Shown one piece after another: positions 24,728-33,256 of a DNA stretch of 64,000 bases (its first letter is position 1; each line of letters opens with the position of its first letter). This DNA comes from Paraplanobispora takensis. GTDB lineage: Bacteria > Actinomycetota > Actinomycetes > Streptosporangiales > Streptosporangiaceae. Below the pieces are notes generated by a model. That model saw only the letters and a program-made list of their open reading frames with translations. It made no database searches and was not told the origin of the DNA. Position numbers and translations under genes: made by a program. The DNA lies in contig NZ_BOOK01000008.1 in NCBI RefSeq assembly GCF_016863195.1, positions 98,786 through 162,785 on the forward strand, read 5' to 3'.

Positions 24728-27268
24728 ATGTGGCCCTTCGAGGGACGCCGGGCGGAGTTGTCGCAGATCCGCTCCGCTTTCGCCGGGTCCGAGACGGACG
24801 TCGTGCTGCTCAGCGGGCCGGCCGGGATCGGCAAGACCCGCCTGGCCCGGGAGGCCGTGGGCGGCCTGGACCGGGCGCACCCCCTGTGGATCACGGCCAC
24901 CCGGGCCGCCGCCGCCATCCCGTTCGGCGCGGTCGCCCCGCTCCTGCCGGACGGGACCGGGTCCGACGGCTCCGTGGAGGTGATCCGGGCGACCGCGCGG
25001 AGCATGGGCCGCCGGGGCGGCGGGAGCCGTACGGTGATCGTCGTCGACGACGCGCACCTGCTCGACGACGCCTCCGCCACGCTGGTCGCGCACCTCGCCG
25101 CGCACCGGCTCGCCTTCCTCGTCCTGACGGCGCCGGCGGACGCGCAGGTCTCCGACGCGCCCGCCCGGCTGGTGACCGACGGCCGAGGCGTCCGGATCGA
25201 GGTGCCCCCGCTGCCGCAGGAGATCATCGACAGGCTGATCGACCGGGCGCGCGCCGACGGCCTGGACGCCCCCGCCCGGCGGCGGCTGCACCGGCTGGCG
25301 CACGGCAACCCGCTGGCCCTGCGCGAGCTGCTGTACGGCGGGCAGCTGGGCGGCCTCACCGAACTGATCACCTCGAGACTGACCCGGCTCGACCCGGAGA
25401 GCCTGCGGGTGGCCGAGCTGGTGGCCTGCGGCGAGCCGCTGGCGCTGGCACTGCTGGAGCGCGTGGTGGGGCTCGCCGCGGTGACCCGGGCCGAGGACGG
25501 CGGTGTCATCGTGGTGGAACGCTCGGGCGACCGCCGTCAGGCGCGTTTCGGCCATCCGCTCTACGGCGAGGTGCTGAGGTCCCGGCTGACGGTCACCCGG
25601 GCCACGCGCGCCTATCGGGCGCTGGCGCGGGCGCTGCTGTCCACTCCGCTGCGACGGCGCCACGACACGCTGCAGGCCGCCGTCTGGCAGGTCGAGGGCG
25701 GCGCCGTCAGCCGGCCCGACCTCCTGCCCGCGGGAGTACGGCTGGCGATCGCGCACGCCGATCTCCAGCTCGCCGAGCGCCTGGCCCGCGCCGGGTGCGC
25801 GGCGCGGCCCGGACGGCAGGCCGACCGGCTGCTGGCCGAGATCCTCGCCCTGCAGGGACGCACCGAGGACGCCGCCGAGGTCCTGCCCGCCTCACCGGCG
25901 GCCGAGGCCGGCGACGAGATGGCCTGGGCCGTCACCCGGGCCAAGACCGTCTACTGGGGCACCGGCGACATCGAGGCGGCGCTGGCCGTACTGGACGACT
26001 GGGAAGACCACCCCACGGCGCGGGCGTCGAGGTCCTGGCTGCTGTGCTTCGACGGCCGCTGCGCCGAGGCCGCCCGCCTCGCCCGCGATGTCCTGAACGA
26101 CCCCGCGGCCGAGCCGAGGGCCGTCATGTGGGCCGCCGCGACGGCCTCGAGCGCCGCCGGATTCCTCGGGCGCGCCGAGGAGACCGGTCCCGCGCGCGAC
26201 CGCGGTCTCACGGTCGCCGCCGCGAACACCGACACGATGCCGTGGGGCCCGTTCGAGGTGAACGTCGGCGCGTTCCTGGGCCTGCTGGCCGGCGGGCGCC
26301 CGGCGGAGGCGCAGGATCTCGCCGCGGCCGAGTACCGGTCGGCGGCCGACGCCGGAGCCGCCATGATGCTCGCCTGCTGGGCGCTGCTCGGCGGGTTCGC
26401 GGCCACGGCCCGCGGCCACCTCCACGACGCGCACCGGCTGCTCGCCGAGGCGCACGCCGGGTTCGCGGTCAACGACACCGTACGGCTGGCCCGCTGCTGC
26501 CAGGCCGCCCGCGCCGCCGTCGGTGCCATGCGCGGCGACGCGGAGGCGGGCCTGCTCGTCGCCGACGCCGACGCCCGCGCGCATCCCTCCAACAGGATCT
26601 TCACGCCGTGGATCGAGACGTGGCGGGCCTGGACGGCCTACGCCCGCGGCGACGTGGCCGGAGCGATCGCCGCGGCGCGGCGCGGCGCCGGGCTGGCCCG
26701 CCGGGCCGGATACCCGGCCGTCGAGGCGCTGGCCCTCTACGACGTCGCGCGCCTGGGCGGCCGGCCGGATCCGGTCCGGCTGGACGGCATCGACCACGAC
26801 CTGGCCGGGATCGCCGGGCGCGCCGTCCGGGCGATGGGCGCATCCGACGGGGCCGCGGACCTGGAGGCGGCGGCCGGGCGGTTCCGGGCGCTCGGCTACG
26901 ACCTGCACGCCGCCGAGGCCTACACCGTCGCGGGACACCGCCACCGGGGCAACGCGCGCGTGGCGCGGGCCGAGATCGCCGAGGCGCACGCGCAGGAACT
27001 GCGCGCCGCCTTTCCCGGCGCCCGTACCCCGCTGCTGCAGGCGACCCGCCTGGTCACCGTGCTCAGCCCCCGCGAACGCGAGGTGCTCCTGCTGGCCGCC
27101 CACCACACCAGCGCCGAGATCGCCTCCCGGCTGGGCCTGGCCGTGGCCACCGTCAACAACAACCTCGCCCGCGCCTACACCAAGCTGGGGATCTCCGGCC
27201 GCTCCCAGCTCCGGTCCCTGCTCCGCACGCCCGCAAGCGAAGCGTTCCCCGCGGGTGAGACGGCGTGA
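24728..27268 (+). CDS. LuxR-family ATPase regulator (LAL type)
   Basis: About 846 residues: an N-terminal STAND/AAA ATPase (Walker A LSGPAGIGKTRLAR, Walker B-like VIVVDDAHLLDD), a long alpha-helical TPR-like middle, and a C-terminal LuxR HTH (LSPREREVLLLAAHHTSAEIASRLGLAVATVNNNLARAYTKL). Such regulators usually activate nearby secondary-metabolite or catabolic genes. ATG 24728 is chosen because GAGGAG lies upstream and the ATPase starts at MWPFEGRRAEL. It follows the peptide locus by ~165 bp of repeats. Confidence 0.87.
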   Translation: MWPFEGRRAELSQIRSAFAGSETDVVLLSGPAGIGKTRLAREAVGGLDRAHPLWITATRAAAAIPFGAVAPLLPDGTGSDGSVEVIRATARSMGRRGGGSRTVIVVDDAHLLDDASATLVAHLAAHRLAFLVLTAPADAQVSDAPARLVTDGRGVRIEVPPLPQEIIDRLIDRARADGLDAPARRRLHRLAHGNPLALRELLYGGQLGGLTELITSRLTRLDPESLRVAELVACGEPLALALLERVVGLAAVTRAEDGGVIVVERSGDRRQARFGHPLYGEVLRSRLTVTRATRAYRALARALLSTPLRRRHDTLQAAVWQVEGGAVSRPDLLPAGVRLAIAHADLQLAERLARAGCAARPGRQADRLLAEILALQGRTEDAAEVLPASPAAEAGDEMAWAVTRAKTVYWGTGDIEAALAVLDDWEDHPTARASRSWLLCFDGRCAEAARLARDVLNDPAAEPRAVMWAAATASSAAGFLGRAEETGPARDRGLTVAAANTDTMPWGPFEVNVGAFLGLLAGGRPAEAQDLAAAEYRSAADAGAAMMLACWALLGGFAATARGHLHDAHRLLAEAHAGFAVNDTVRLARCCQAARAAVGAMRGDAEAGLLVADADARAHPSNRIFTPWIETWRAWTAYARGDVAGAIAAARRGAGLARRAGYPAVEALALYDVARLGGRPDPVRLDGIDHDLAGIAGRAVRAMGASDGAADLEAAAGRFRALGYDLHAAEAYTVAGHRHRGNARVARAEIAEAHAQELRAAFPGARTPLLQATRLVTVLSPREREVLLLAAHHTSAEIASRLGLAVATVNNNLARAYTKLGISGRSQLRSLLRTPASEAFPAGETA

Positions 27269-27286
27269 GCCGGACAAGGCGCGGAC

Positions 27287-27335
27287 GGGCGTGACCGCCC
27301 GGCGGGGCGCCGGATCGGCCGGGCCCGTCACGCCC
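27287..27335. terminator. Hairpin between convergent genes
   Basis: 9-bp arms GGGCGTGAC / GTCACGCCC separated by 31 nt of GC-rich sequence that can itself pair. It lies between the converging LuxR and TPR genes and is probably a bidirectional terminator. Short CCGTCACG-type repeats follow to 27400. Confidence 0.4.
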
Positions 27336-27391
27336 CGCCGCCATGCCTCGCCATCAGGCTTGCCACCGCGCCTTGCCGTCACGCCCTGCCG

Positions 27392-29275
27392 TCACGGCCT
27401 GTCCTCGTGCCACCCCTCGCCGTTGAAGACGGCCAGTTCCCGCCGGATGTCCTCGTCGTCGGGGGCCAGTTCCAGCGCCCTGGCCAGGTCGGCCGCGGCC
27501 TCCCGGCCCCGGCCCGCCGCGCGCAGCGCCATCGCCCGGTTGAACAGCAGCGCCGCGTCCGCGCCCGACTCCAGGGCGCGGGTGAAGTCGCCGACCGCGC
27601 CCTCGGGGTCGCCGCTCTCGAAGGACAGCACGCCCCGGCCGGCCCAGGCCGCGCTCAGCGAGGGGGAACGCTCCAGCGCCCGGTCGAAGGCCTCCCGCGC
27701 CCCGGCGTGGTCGCCCTCGGCCGTCTTGACCTGGCCCAGCGCGCACAGCAGGTAGGGATGGCCGGGCTCCAGCGCGAGCCCGGCCTCGGTGTCCGCGCGG
27801 GCCCTGCCGAGCTCGCCGAGCGAGACCAGCAGTCCCGCGCGGTTGGCCAGCGCGTCGACGAACTCGGGGTCCAGCTCCAGGGCGTGGTCCAGGTCGGCGA
27901 GCGCACCGGTATGGTCGCCGGAGGAGAAGCGGATCTCGGCCCGGTTGTAGTACGGCTCGGGGAAGGGCGGGCCCACCCGCATCGCCGTCTCGTAGTCGGC
28001 CGCGGCCTCCCGCGCCCGGCCGAGCCGGTACAGCAGGTTGCCCCGGTCGATGTAGTAGTCGGGATATCCGGGGTCGGCGGCGATCACCTTGTCCAGGTCC
28101 TCCAGCGCCTCCTCCGGACGGCCCAGCATGATGGCCAGCTGCGCCCGGTTGGCCAGCAGCACCAGCCGGTGGATCGGGTGCTCGTCCGGCCGCAGCCCCT
28201 GCTCGGCCAGGTCCAGCGCCTGCTGGACGAGCTCCATGGCCTTTGCGGGACGGCCGCGCCGTACCTCGATCAGTGCCCGGCCGTTGAGGTCGAAGCCCAG
28301 CTTGAACGCCCGCTCACCCGGGTCGGGCAGCAGGGTGGAGATGGCGATCGCCTCGTTCACCCACGCCAGGGCCGTGCCCAGGTCGCGCCGGGTCGCGTCG
28401 TGATGGCGGACCTTCAACATGCCGGTGGAGTAGGCGGCGGCCGCGTGGGTGACGGGGGAAACGCTTTCCTGGCGGGCCCGGTCGAACAGCGCCTCCGCCT
28501 CGTCCTCCCGCTTCAGCGAGCCCAGGGCGGTCGCGGTGCTGTGCAGGAACCGCCACCACACCTCCGGCTCGGCCTCCGGGTCGACCAGCGGCAGCGCTCG
28601 CAGGCCCAGCTCCGCGACCGCGTGGTGGCACCCGGCGTCCAGGCACCACTCGACGGCGAACCTCAGGGACTCCACCGCCTTGCGTGGATCGGTGCCGTGC
28701 TCGCGGTGGTACGGCACCGCGCCGAGCCGGGGACCGATCGCGCCCTGCCGCTCCAGCTCGTCGGCGCGCTCGTCGTGCTCCTCGGGGGTGAGCCGGTCCG
28801 GGGGCGCGCCGCCCTCGCGGGTCACCACGGTGAGCAGCCCGGGATCGACCCGGCGGCGCAGCACCTCCAGCAGTTCGCGGTCGGTGGGGTCGGCCTCGGC
28901 GGTGTTCTCGACGACGAGCGCGCGCGGGCCGGTCCCGGTCAGGTGCTCGTGCAGGAACTCGGCCAGGCCGTTGGCGATGCGCAGCGTCCTGCGGGGCGCG
29001 TGCACCAGGATGCGCTCCGCTTTGGGAAGGTGGGCGGCCCTGGACTGACGCCGGGCGGGCACCACGTCGTGCAGGTCGGGGGCCACGGTACGCAGCTCGA
29101 TGTCATAGCGGGCGACCAGTTCCGGCGGGGCCGAGGGCACCACGGCCGAGACGATCGCGCTCGCGGCGGTGTAGGGCCCGCACAGACGCCGGTCGGCGTC
29201 CACGGGGGGCAGGAGCAGAGGAGGAAGGAGGGGGTCCTCCGATGATTCCTCCGAGGGAATGGGTCCCCGGCTCAC
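27392..29275 (-). CDS. TPR-repeat protein with degenerate STAND-like N-terminus
   Basis: 627-residue protein. The N-terminal third resembles the C-terminal half of a STAND ATPase (RALVVENTAEADPTDRELLEVLRRR is a Walker-B-like stretch) but has no visible Walker A. The C-terminal ~350 residues are tetratricopeptide repeats (LANRAQLAIMLGRPEEALEDL, RGNLLYRLGRAREAAADY, and similar). TPRs bind proteins or peptides. It lies 65 bp downstream of a 24-aa peptide gene on the same strand, so it may recognise that peptide. The function is otherwise unknown. Confidence 0.85.
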   Translation of the reverse strand: MSRGPIPSEESSEDPLLPPLLLPPVDADRRLCGPYTAASAIVSAVVPSAPPELVARYDIELRTVAPDLHDVVPARRQSRAAHLPKAERILVHAPRRTLRIANGLAEFLHEHLTGTGPRALVVENTAEADPTDRELLEVLRRRVDPGLLTVVTREGGAPPDRLTPEEHDERADELERQGAIGPRLGAVPYHREHGTDPRKAVESLRFAVEWCLDAGCHHAVAELGLRALPLVDPEAEPEVWWRFLHSTATALGSLKREDEAEALFDRARQESVSPVTHAAAAYSTGMLKVRHHDATRRDLGTALAWVNEAIAISTLLPDPGERAFKLGFDLNGRALIEVRRGRPAKAMELVQQALDLAEQGLRPDEHPIHRLVLLANRAQLAIMLGRPEEALEDLDKVIAADPGYPDYYIDRGNLLYRLGRAREAAADYETAMRVGPPFPEPYYNRAEIRFSSGDHTGALADLDHALELDPEFVDALANRAGLLVSLGELGRARADTEAGLALEPGHPYLLCALGQVKTAEGDHAGAREAFDRALERSPSLSAAWAGRGVLSFESGDPEGAVGDFTRALESGADAALLFNRAMALRAAGRGREAAADLARALELAPDDEDIRRELAVFNGEGWHEDRP

Positions 29276-29301
29276 CGGATCTCCTCAGGTCTCGTCGCGG
29301 A

Positions 29302-29324
29302 CCGGCGCCCTGCGCGGGCGCCGG
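29302..29324 (-). terminator. Stem-loop between small peptide gene and TPR gene
   Basis: Perfect 9-bp arms CCGGCGCCC / GGGCGCCGG with a 5-nt loop, 16 nt after the 24-aa ORF stop and 26 nt before the TPR start. It has no U-run. Its position fits a partial terminator that gives more of the small-peptide transcript than of the downstream gene. Confidence 0.55.
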
Positions 29325-29340
29325 TGCCACGTTCCGGTTC

Positions 29341-29415
29341 TCAGCCGACGTGCTTGGGGCTGGCGGCGCCAGTGAGGGCGACGGTACCGGGCTTGTGAAC
29401 GATGACCTGCTTCAT
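29341..29415 (-). CDS. 24-aa peptide gene upstream of the TPR protein
   Basis: Very short ORF with a strong SD (GGAGAGAGG, 5 nt before the ATG). The peptide begins MKQVIVHKPG and ends LTGAASPKHVG. It is basic, has no Cys and has no acidic leader. It could be a signalling peptide, a leaderless substrate or a regulatory leader. It is followed by a stem-loop and then the TPR gene. No family is recognised. Translation is likely from the SD and context, but the function is unknown. Confidence 0.6.
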   Translation of the reverse strand: MKQVIVHKPGTVALTGAASPKHVG

Positions 29416-29478
29416 TGGTGCCTCTCTCCACGGTAAGAACAGTCGAAAGTATTCGCAGAACCTGCATGCGTTTACAAG

Positions 29479-29491
29479 ATCTGCATCAGAT
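29479..29491. promoter_or_regulatory. Dyad upstream of the 24-aa ORF
   Basis: ATCTGCATCAGAT, a 5-3-5 inverted repeat in the AT-rich leader about 65 bp upstream of the small ORF start. It may be an operator; no partner regulator can be assigned. Confidence 0.3.
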
Positions 29492-29554
29492 AGTGGCCAG
29501 ATGCGGACAAACTATAGACAAACAAAAGCGGATCATCATCTGTGAGCCGACCTT

Positions 29555-30550
29555 TCAGGAAGAAGGCTGTTGCTGGGTGATGCAGTGGATGCCGCCGCCG
29601 AGAGCGAAGATGGCACGGGCGTCCACTGATTCGATGCTACGTTCGGGAAACAGTTTGGAGAACGTCTCCGCCGCTTCGGCGTCCCGCGGATCGTCGAACG
29701 AACAGAGCAGGGCCAGGCCGTTGGCCAGATAGTGGTTGATGTAGGAATAGTCGACCAGCTCCCCGCCGGCCTCCCGGGTCTCCGGCGCGAGCAGCTCGAC
29801 GACCTCCAGCGGGCGCCCCTTGGCGTCGGTCGAGGAGCGCAGGATCGCCAGGTTCTCCCGGGTGACCTCGTGGTCGGGGTGGGACGGGTCGGGCTGGACG
29901 TGGCACAGCACCAGGCCGGGCCGGGCGAAGGAGGCCAGCAGGTCCACGTGGCCGCTGGTGCCGTACCGGCCGTAGTCGGCGGTCAGGCCCCGCGGCAGCC
30001 AGATCACCTTGCGGACCCCGAGCCGGGCGCGCAGCTCCTCCTCCACCTGCTCCTTCGTCCAGCCGGGGTTGCGCTTCTCGCCCAGTTGCACGGTCTCGGT
30101 GACGATCACCGTTCCCTCGCCGTCGACGTGGATGCCGCCGCCCTCGTTGACCAGCCGCGAGCGGAACCGGCGCGCCCCCACCCGCTCCAGGACCGCCGCC
30201 GCCACCAGGTCGTCCTTGGCGTGGTCGTTCCAGCCCCAGCCGTTGAAGGTCCAGTCGACACCGGCCAGGCCGCCCCGGCCGTCCAGCAGGAAGGTCGGCC
30301 CGTTGTCGCGCATCCAGCAGTCGTCGAGCGGCTGCTCCACCACCTCGACGGCGGGGGCCAGCCAGCGGGCGGCGGACTCGCGCCCGCTGGGGTCGACGAC
30401 CATGGTGACCGGCTCGTAGCGCACGATCGTGTTGGCCACCCGGGACCAGGCCCGGTAGGACGCCTCGGGGTCGGCCAGGGCGTATCCGGCCACCGGCCAG
30501 GACATCCAGGTGCGGGTGTGCGGGTGCCATTCCGGCGGCATGAAGAACAT
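29555..30550 (-). CDS. aguA: Agmatine deiminase
   Basis: 331-residue agmatine iminohydrolase, converting agmatine to N-carbamoylputrescine and ammonia in the cytoplasm. Family landmarks are MPPEWHPHTRTWMSWP, DDCWMRDNGPTF, NEGGGIHVDGEG, YGTSGHVDLLASF and the C-terminal nucleophile motif GGGIHCITQQQ (Cys323). It lies 51 bp downstream of the urease-like alpha subunit, on the same strand. No N-carbamoylputrescine amidase gene is next to it. The product is a ureido compound, which gives a possible reason for a urease neighbour. Confidence 0.95.
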   Translation of the reverse strand: MFFMPPEWHPHTRTWMSWPVAGYALADPEASYRAWSRVANTIVRYEPVTMVVDPSGRESAARWLAPAVEVVEQPLDDCWMRDNGPTFLLDGRGGLAGVDWTFNGWGWNDHAKDDLVAAAVLERVGARRFRSRLVNEGGGIHVDGEGTVIVTETVQLGEKRNPGWTKEQVEEELRARLGVRKVIWLPRGLTADYGRYGTSGHVDLLASFARPGLVLCHVQPDPSHPDHEVTRENLAILRSSTDAKGRPLEVVELLAPETREAGGELVDYSYINHYLANGLALLCSFDDPRDAEAAETFSKLFPERSIESVDARAIFALGGGIHCITQQQPSS

Positions 30551-30601
30551 CTCTGACTCCGAGGTCGGGGGAGGGGGAGGGGTGAGGGGAGGGGCGTGCG
30601 G

Positions 30602-32251
30602 TCACAGGAAGTAGAGACGGCTCAGCGAGACCGACTCGGCGGGTTCGGAGCGGATCTCCTCGCCGTCGAGGGTCACCCGGCCGAGGGCGTCCACCTGGAC
30701 CGAGCCCAGCCGGGAGTTGCGCACCATGTCCCGGGGGCCGATCCCGCGGGTGCCGCGCACGCCGACACGCCTCCTGCGGGTCGTCATGTGGTCGTCGCCC
30801 GAGGCGGCGGCGGCCTGGCTGACGAAGGCCACCGACAGGTCCGCGGCGGTCGCGCCGTGCGCGCCGAACTGCGGGCCCAGCACCAGCGGCTCGCAGCTGT
30901 CGGTGGAGGCGTTCGGGTCACCGGTCACGCCGTACGCGGGGAAGCCCGCCTTGAGCACGAGCTGCGGCTTGGCGCCGAAGTGGTCGGGGCGCCACAGCAC
31001 GACGTCGGCGAGCTTGCCCGGCTCCAGCGAGCCGATCTCGTGGGCCAGGCCGTGCGCGATCGCCGGGTTGATCGTCAGCTTGGCCAGGTACCGCAGCACC
31101 CGCTCGTTGTCGTGGCGCCCCGCGCCGCCCATCTCGCCCTTCATCTTCCCGGCCATCGCGAACGTACGGCGGACCGTCTCGCCCGCCCGGCCCATGCCCT
31201 GGGCGTCGGAGGAGGTGATGCCGATGACCCCGAGGTCGTGCAGCACGTCCTCGGCGCCCATCGTGCCCGCCCGGATCCGGTCCTTGGCCAGAGCCGCGTC
31301 CCCGGGCAGCTCGGGCTTGAGCCCGTGCACCGCCACGATCATCCCGTGGTGCTCGCCCAGGGCGTCCCGGCCGAAGGGCAGGGTCGGGTTGGTGGAGGAG
31401 CCGATGACGTTGGCCACCCCGGCCAGCTTCAGCACGTTGGGCACGTGGCCGCCGCCGCAGCCCTCGATGTGGAAGGCGTGGATCGTCCGGCCCTCCAGCA
31501 CGGCGAGGGTGTCCTCCACCGACAGGCACTCGTTGAGACCGTCGGTGTGCAGCGCCACCTGCACGTCGTGCTCCTCGGCCACCCGCAGCGCGGTGTCCAG
31601 CGCCCGGGTGTGGGCCCCCATGTCCTCGTGCACCTTGAAGCCGCTCGCGCCGCCCTCCACCAGGGCCTCGACGAGCGGGGCCGGATGCGAGGACGAGCCG
31701 CGCGCCAGGAAGCCGATGTTCACCGGCCAGGCGTCGAAGGCGTTGAACGCGTGCCGCAGCGCCCACGGCGAGTTCACCCCGACGCCCCAGACCGGCCCGA
31801 ACTCCTGGCCGATGATCGTGGTGACGCCGGAGGCGAGCGAGGCCTCCATGATGCGCGGGCTGAGCAGGTGCACATGGGTGTCGATCGCCCCGGCCGTGGC
31901 GATCAGCCCCTCGCCGGAGACGATCGTGGTGCCGGTGCCGACCACCACGTCCACGCCGTCCAGGGTGTCGGGGTTGCCGGCCCGGCCGACGGCGTGGATG
32001 CGCCCCTCCCGGACGCCGATCGAGGCGGTCCGCACGCCCAGGACCGGGTCGAGGATCAGCACGTTGCTGATGACCAGGTCGCAGGTCTCCCGGATCGAGG
32101 CGGCCTTCAGGTGCAGGCCGTCGCGGGCGGTCTTGCCGAACCCGGCCAGGAACTCCTCACCGGGCTTCTGCGAGTCGTGCTCGACCTCGACCACGAGACC
32201 GGAGTCGCCGAGCCTGACCAGGTCGCCCTTGCGCGGGCCGTACACGCTCAT
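30602..32251 (-). CDS. ureC: Divergent urease alpha subunit
   Basis: 549-residue urease catalytic subunit. All nickel ligands align with a constant 11-residue offset from Klebsiella urease (8 for the first pair): His126, His128, Lys206 (carbamylated Lys in SGFKVHEDMG), His235, His261 and Asp349. The flap motif usually written MVCHHL is here IVAVHGL: His309 is kept but the flap Cys becomes Val308. Accessory genes ureD/E/F/G are not in this window. It follows the fused beta/gamma subunit by 85 bp. The ATG at 32251 gives the family start MSVYGPRKGDLVRLGD. It could be a urease-like enzyme with a different ureido substrate. Confidence 0.93.
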   Translation of the reverse strand: MSVYGPRKGDLVRLGDSGLVVEVEHDSQKPGEEFLAGFGKTARDGLHLKAASIRETCDLVISNVLILDPVLGVRTASIGVREGRIHAVGRAGNPDTLDGVDVVVGTGTTIVSGEGLIATAGAIDTHVHLLSPRIMEASLASGVTTIIGQEFGPVWGVGVNSPWALRHAFNAFDAWPVNIGFLARGSSSHPAPLVEALVEGGASGFKVHEDMGAHTRALDTALRVAEEHDVQVALHTDGLNECLSVEDTLAVLEGRTIHAFHIEGCGGGHVPNVLKLAGVANVIGSSTNPTLPFGRDALGEHHGMIVAVHGLKPELPGDAALAKDRIRAGTMGAEDVLHDLGVIGITSSDAQGMGRAGETVRRTFAMAGKMKGEMGGAGRHDNERVLRYLAKLTINPAIAHGLAHEIGSLEPGKLADVVLWRPDHFGAKPQLVLKAGFPAYGVTGDPNASTDSCEPLVLGPQFGAHGATAADLSVAFVSQAAAASGDDHMTTRRRRVGVRGTRGIGPRDMVRNSRLGSVQVDALGRVTLDGEEIRSEPAESVSLSRLYFL

Positions 32252-32336
32252 GCCGTCTCCCCGGATCCGGCGGGCCCGCCGCCCGCGATCGTCCAGCCGC
32301 TCATGGACCGCCTCGCGGCCGTGTTCATCCGCCCGC

Positions 32337-33197
32337 TCACGCGTCGCTCCCCAGATATCCGCAGGCCCGCGCCTTCTCCATGGCCCGCTCGAACGCCCCC
32401 GGGGCGTCCAGCGGCCCGTCGACCAGCCCGGCGAACCCGATCGCGACCCGGGCGCCGCCGATCGGGACCAGCCGCACGGTACGGCTCTCGCCGGGGTCGA
32501 ACCTGATCGTCGACCCCGCCGGGATCGCCAGCCTGCGCCCGTAGGCGGCGGCCCGGTCGAAGCGGAGCCGGGGGTTGACCTCGAAGAAGTGGAAGTGCGA
32601 GGTGACACTGATCGGCACGGTCGCGGTGTTGAACACCTCGACCGCGTTCCCGGCACCCGGCCCTTCGCCCGCGCCCCCGTCGAGCGGGACGGCACCGTGG
32701 TCCGCCGGCCCGGCACCACCCGGGAAGGCGAGGTCCACCGGCCCCGTGCCGTCAGGGAAGACGGGGTCCGCCGCGCCGTCGCCGTCCGCGTGGAGGGCGG
32801 TGCCGGCGCGGGTCGTGGCGCCCTCGTGGGCGGCGGTGCGGGGAGCGGGCTCGATCACGGCGCCGGGCGCCTCGGTGCCCAGGGAGCCGCCGCCGATCGG
32901 GCCGGTCACCACGGCCAGCCGGGTGCCGTCGTCGAAGACCGCCTCGACCATCACCTCGGTCACGATGTCGGCCACGCCGGGCAGCACGTCGTCCGGGCCG
33001 AGCACGGTCCGCCCGGCCGCGATCGCCTCGGCCAGCCGGGCGCCGTCCCGGGCGGCCTCGCAGACCGCGTCCGCGACCAGCGCGGTGGCCTCCGGCACGT
33101 TCAGCCGCAGTCCCCTCGCTCTCCTGGCCCGCGCCAGCTCGGCCGCGGTGAACAGCAGCAACCGGTCGCGTTCCGTCGGTGTCAGCCGCACGGCCAC
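32337..33197 (-). CDS. ureAB: Urease gamma-beta fusion subunit
   Basis: 286-residue fusion of UreA (gamma, residues ~1-100: LTPTERDRLLLFTAAELARARRARGL, VMVEAVFDDGTRLAVV) and UreB (beta, from about 185: VEVFNTATVPISVTSHFHFFEVNP, GESRTVRLVPIGG). The two are joined by a ~70-residue Gly/Pro/Ala/Asp-rich linker. Fused beta/gamma subunits are known in some actinomycetes. It is followed by ureC and is divergent from a TetR regulator. The linker is low-complexity and likely flexible. Confidence 0.92.
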   Translation of the reverse strand: MAVRLTPTERDRLLLFTAAELARARRARGLRLNVPEATALVADAVCEAARDGARLAEAIAAGRTVLGPDDVLPGVADIVTEVMVEAVFDDGTRLAVVTGPIGGGSLGTEAPGAVIEPAPRTAAHEGATTRAGTALHADGDGAADPVFPDGTGPVDLAFPGGAGPADHGAVPLDGGAGEGPGAGNAVEVFNTATVPISVTSHFHFFEVNPRLRFDRAAAYGRRLAIPAGSTIRFDPGESRTVRLVPIGGARVAIGFAGLVDGPLDAPGAFERAMEKARACGYLGSDA

Positions 33198-33202
33198 CCC
33201 TC

Positions 33203-33240
33203 GTTAGAACAGTCTTCAAAGTTAGAGCAGCATTCTAAAC
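33203..33240. promoter_or_regulatory. Operator candidate between urease and TetR genes
   Basis: TTAGAGCAGCATTCTAA (33222-33238) is an inverted repeat with arms TTAGA and TCTAA; an additional half-site GTTAGAAC lies at 33203-33210. All of it sits in the ~50-bp gap between divergent ureAB and the TetR gene. The length and symmetry fit a TetR operator, so the regulator probably represses the urease operon and itself. Confidence 0.55.
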
Positions 33241-33256
33241 CGGTACGGTGTCACCT

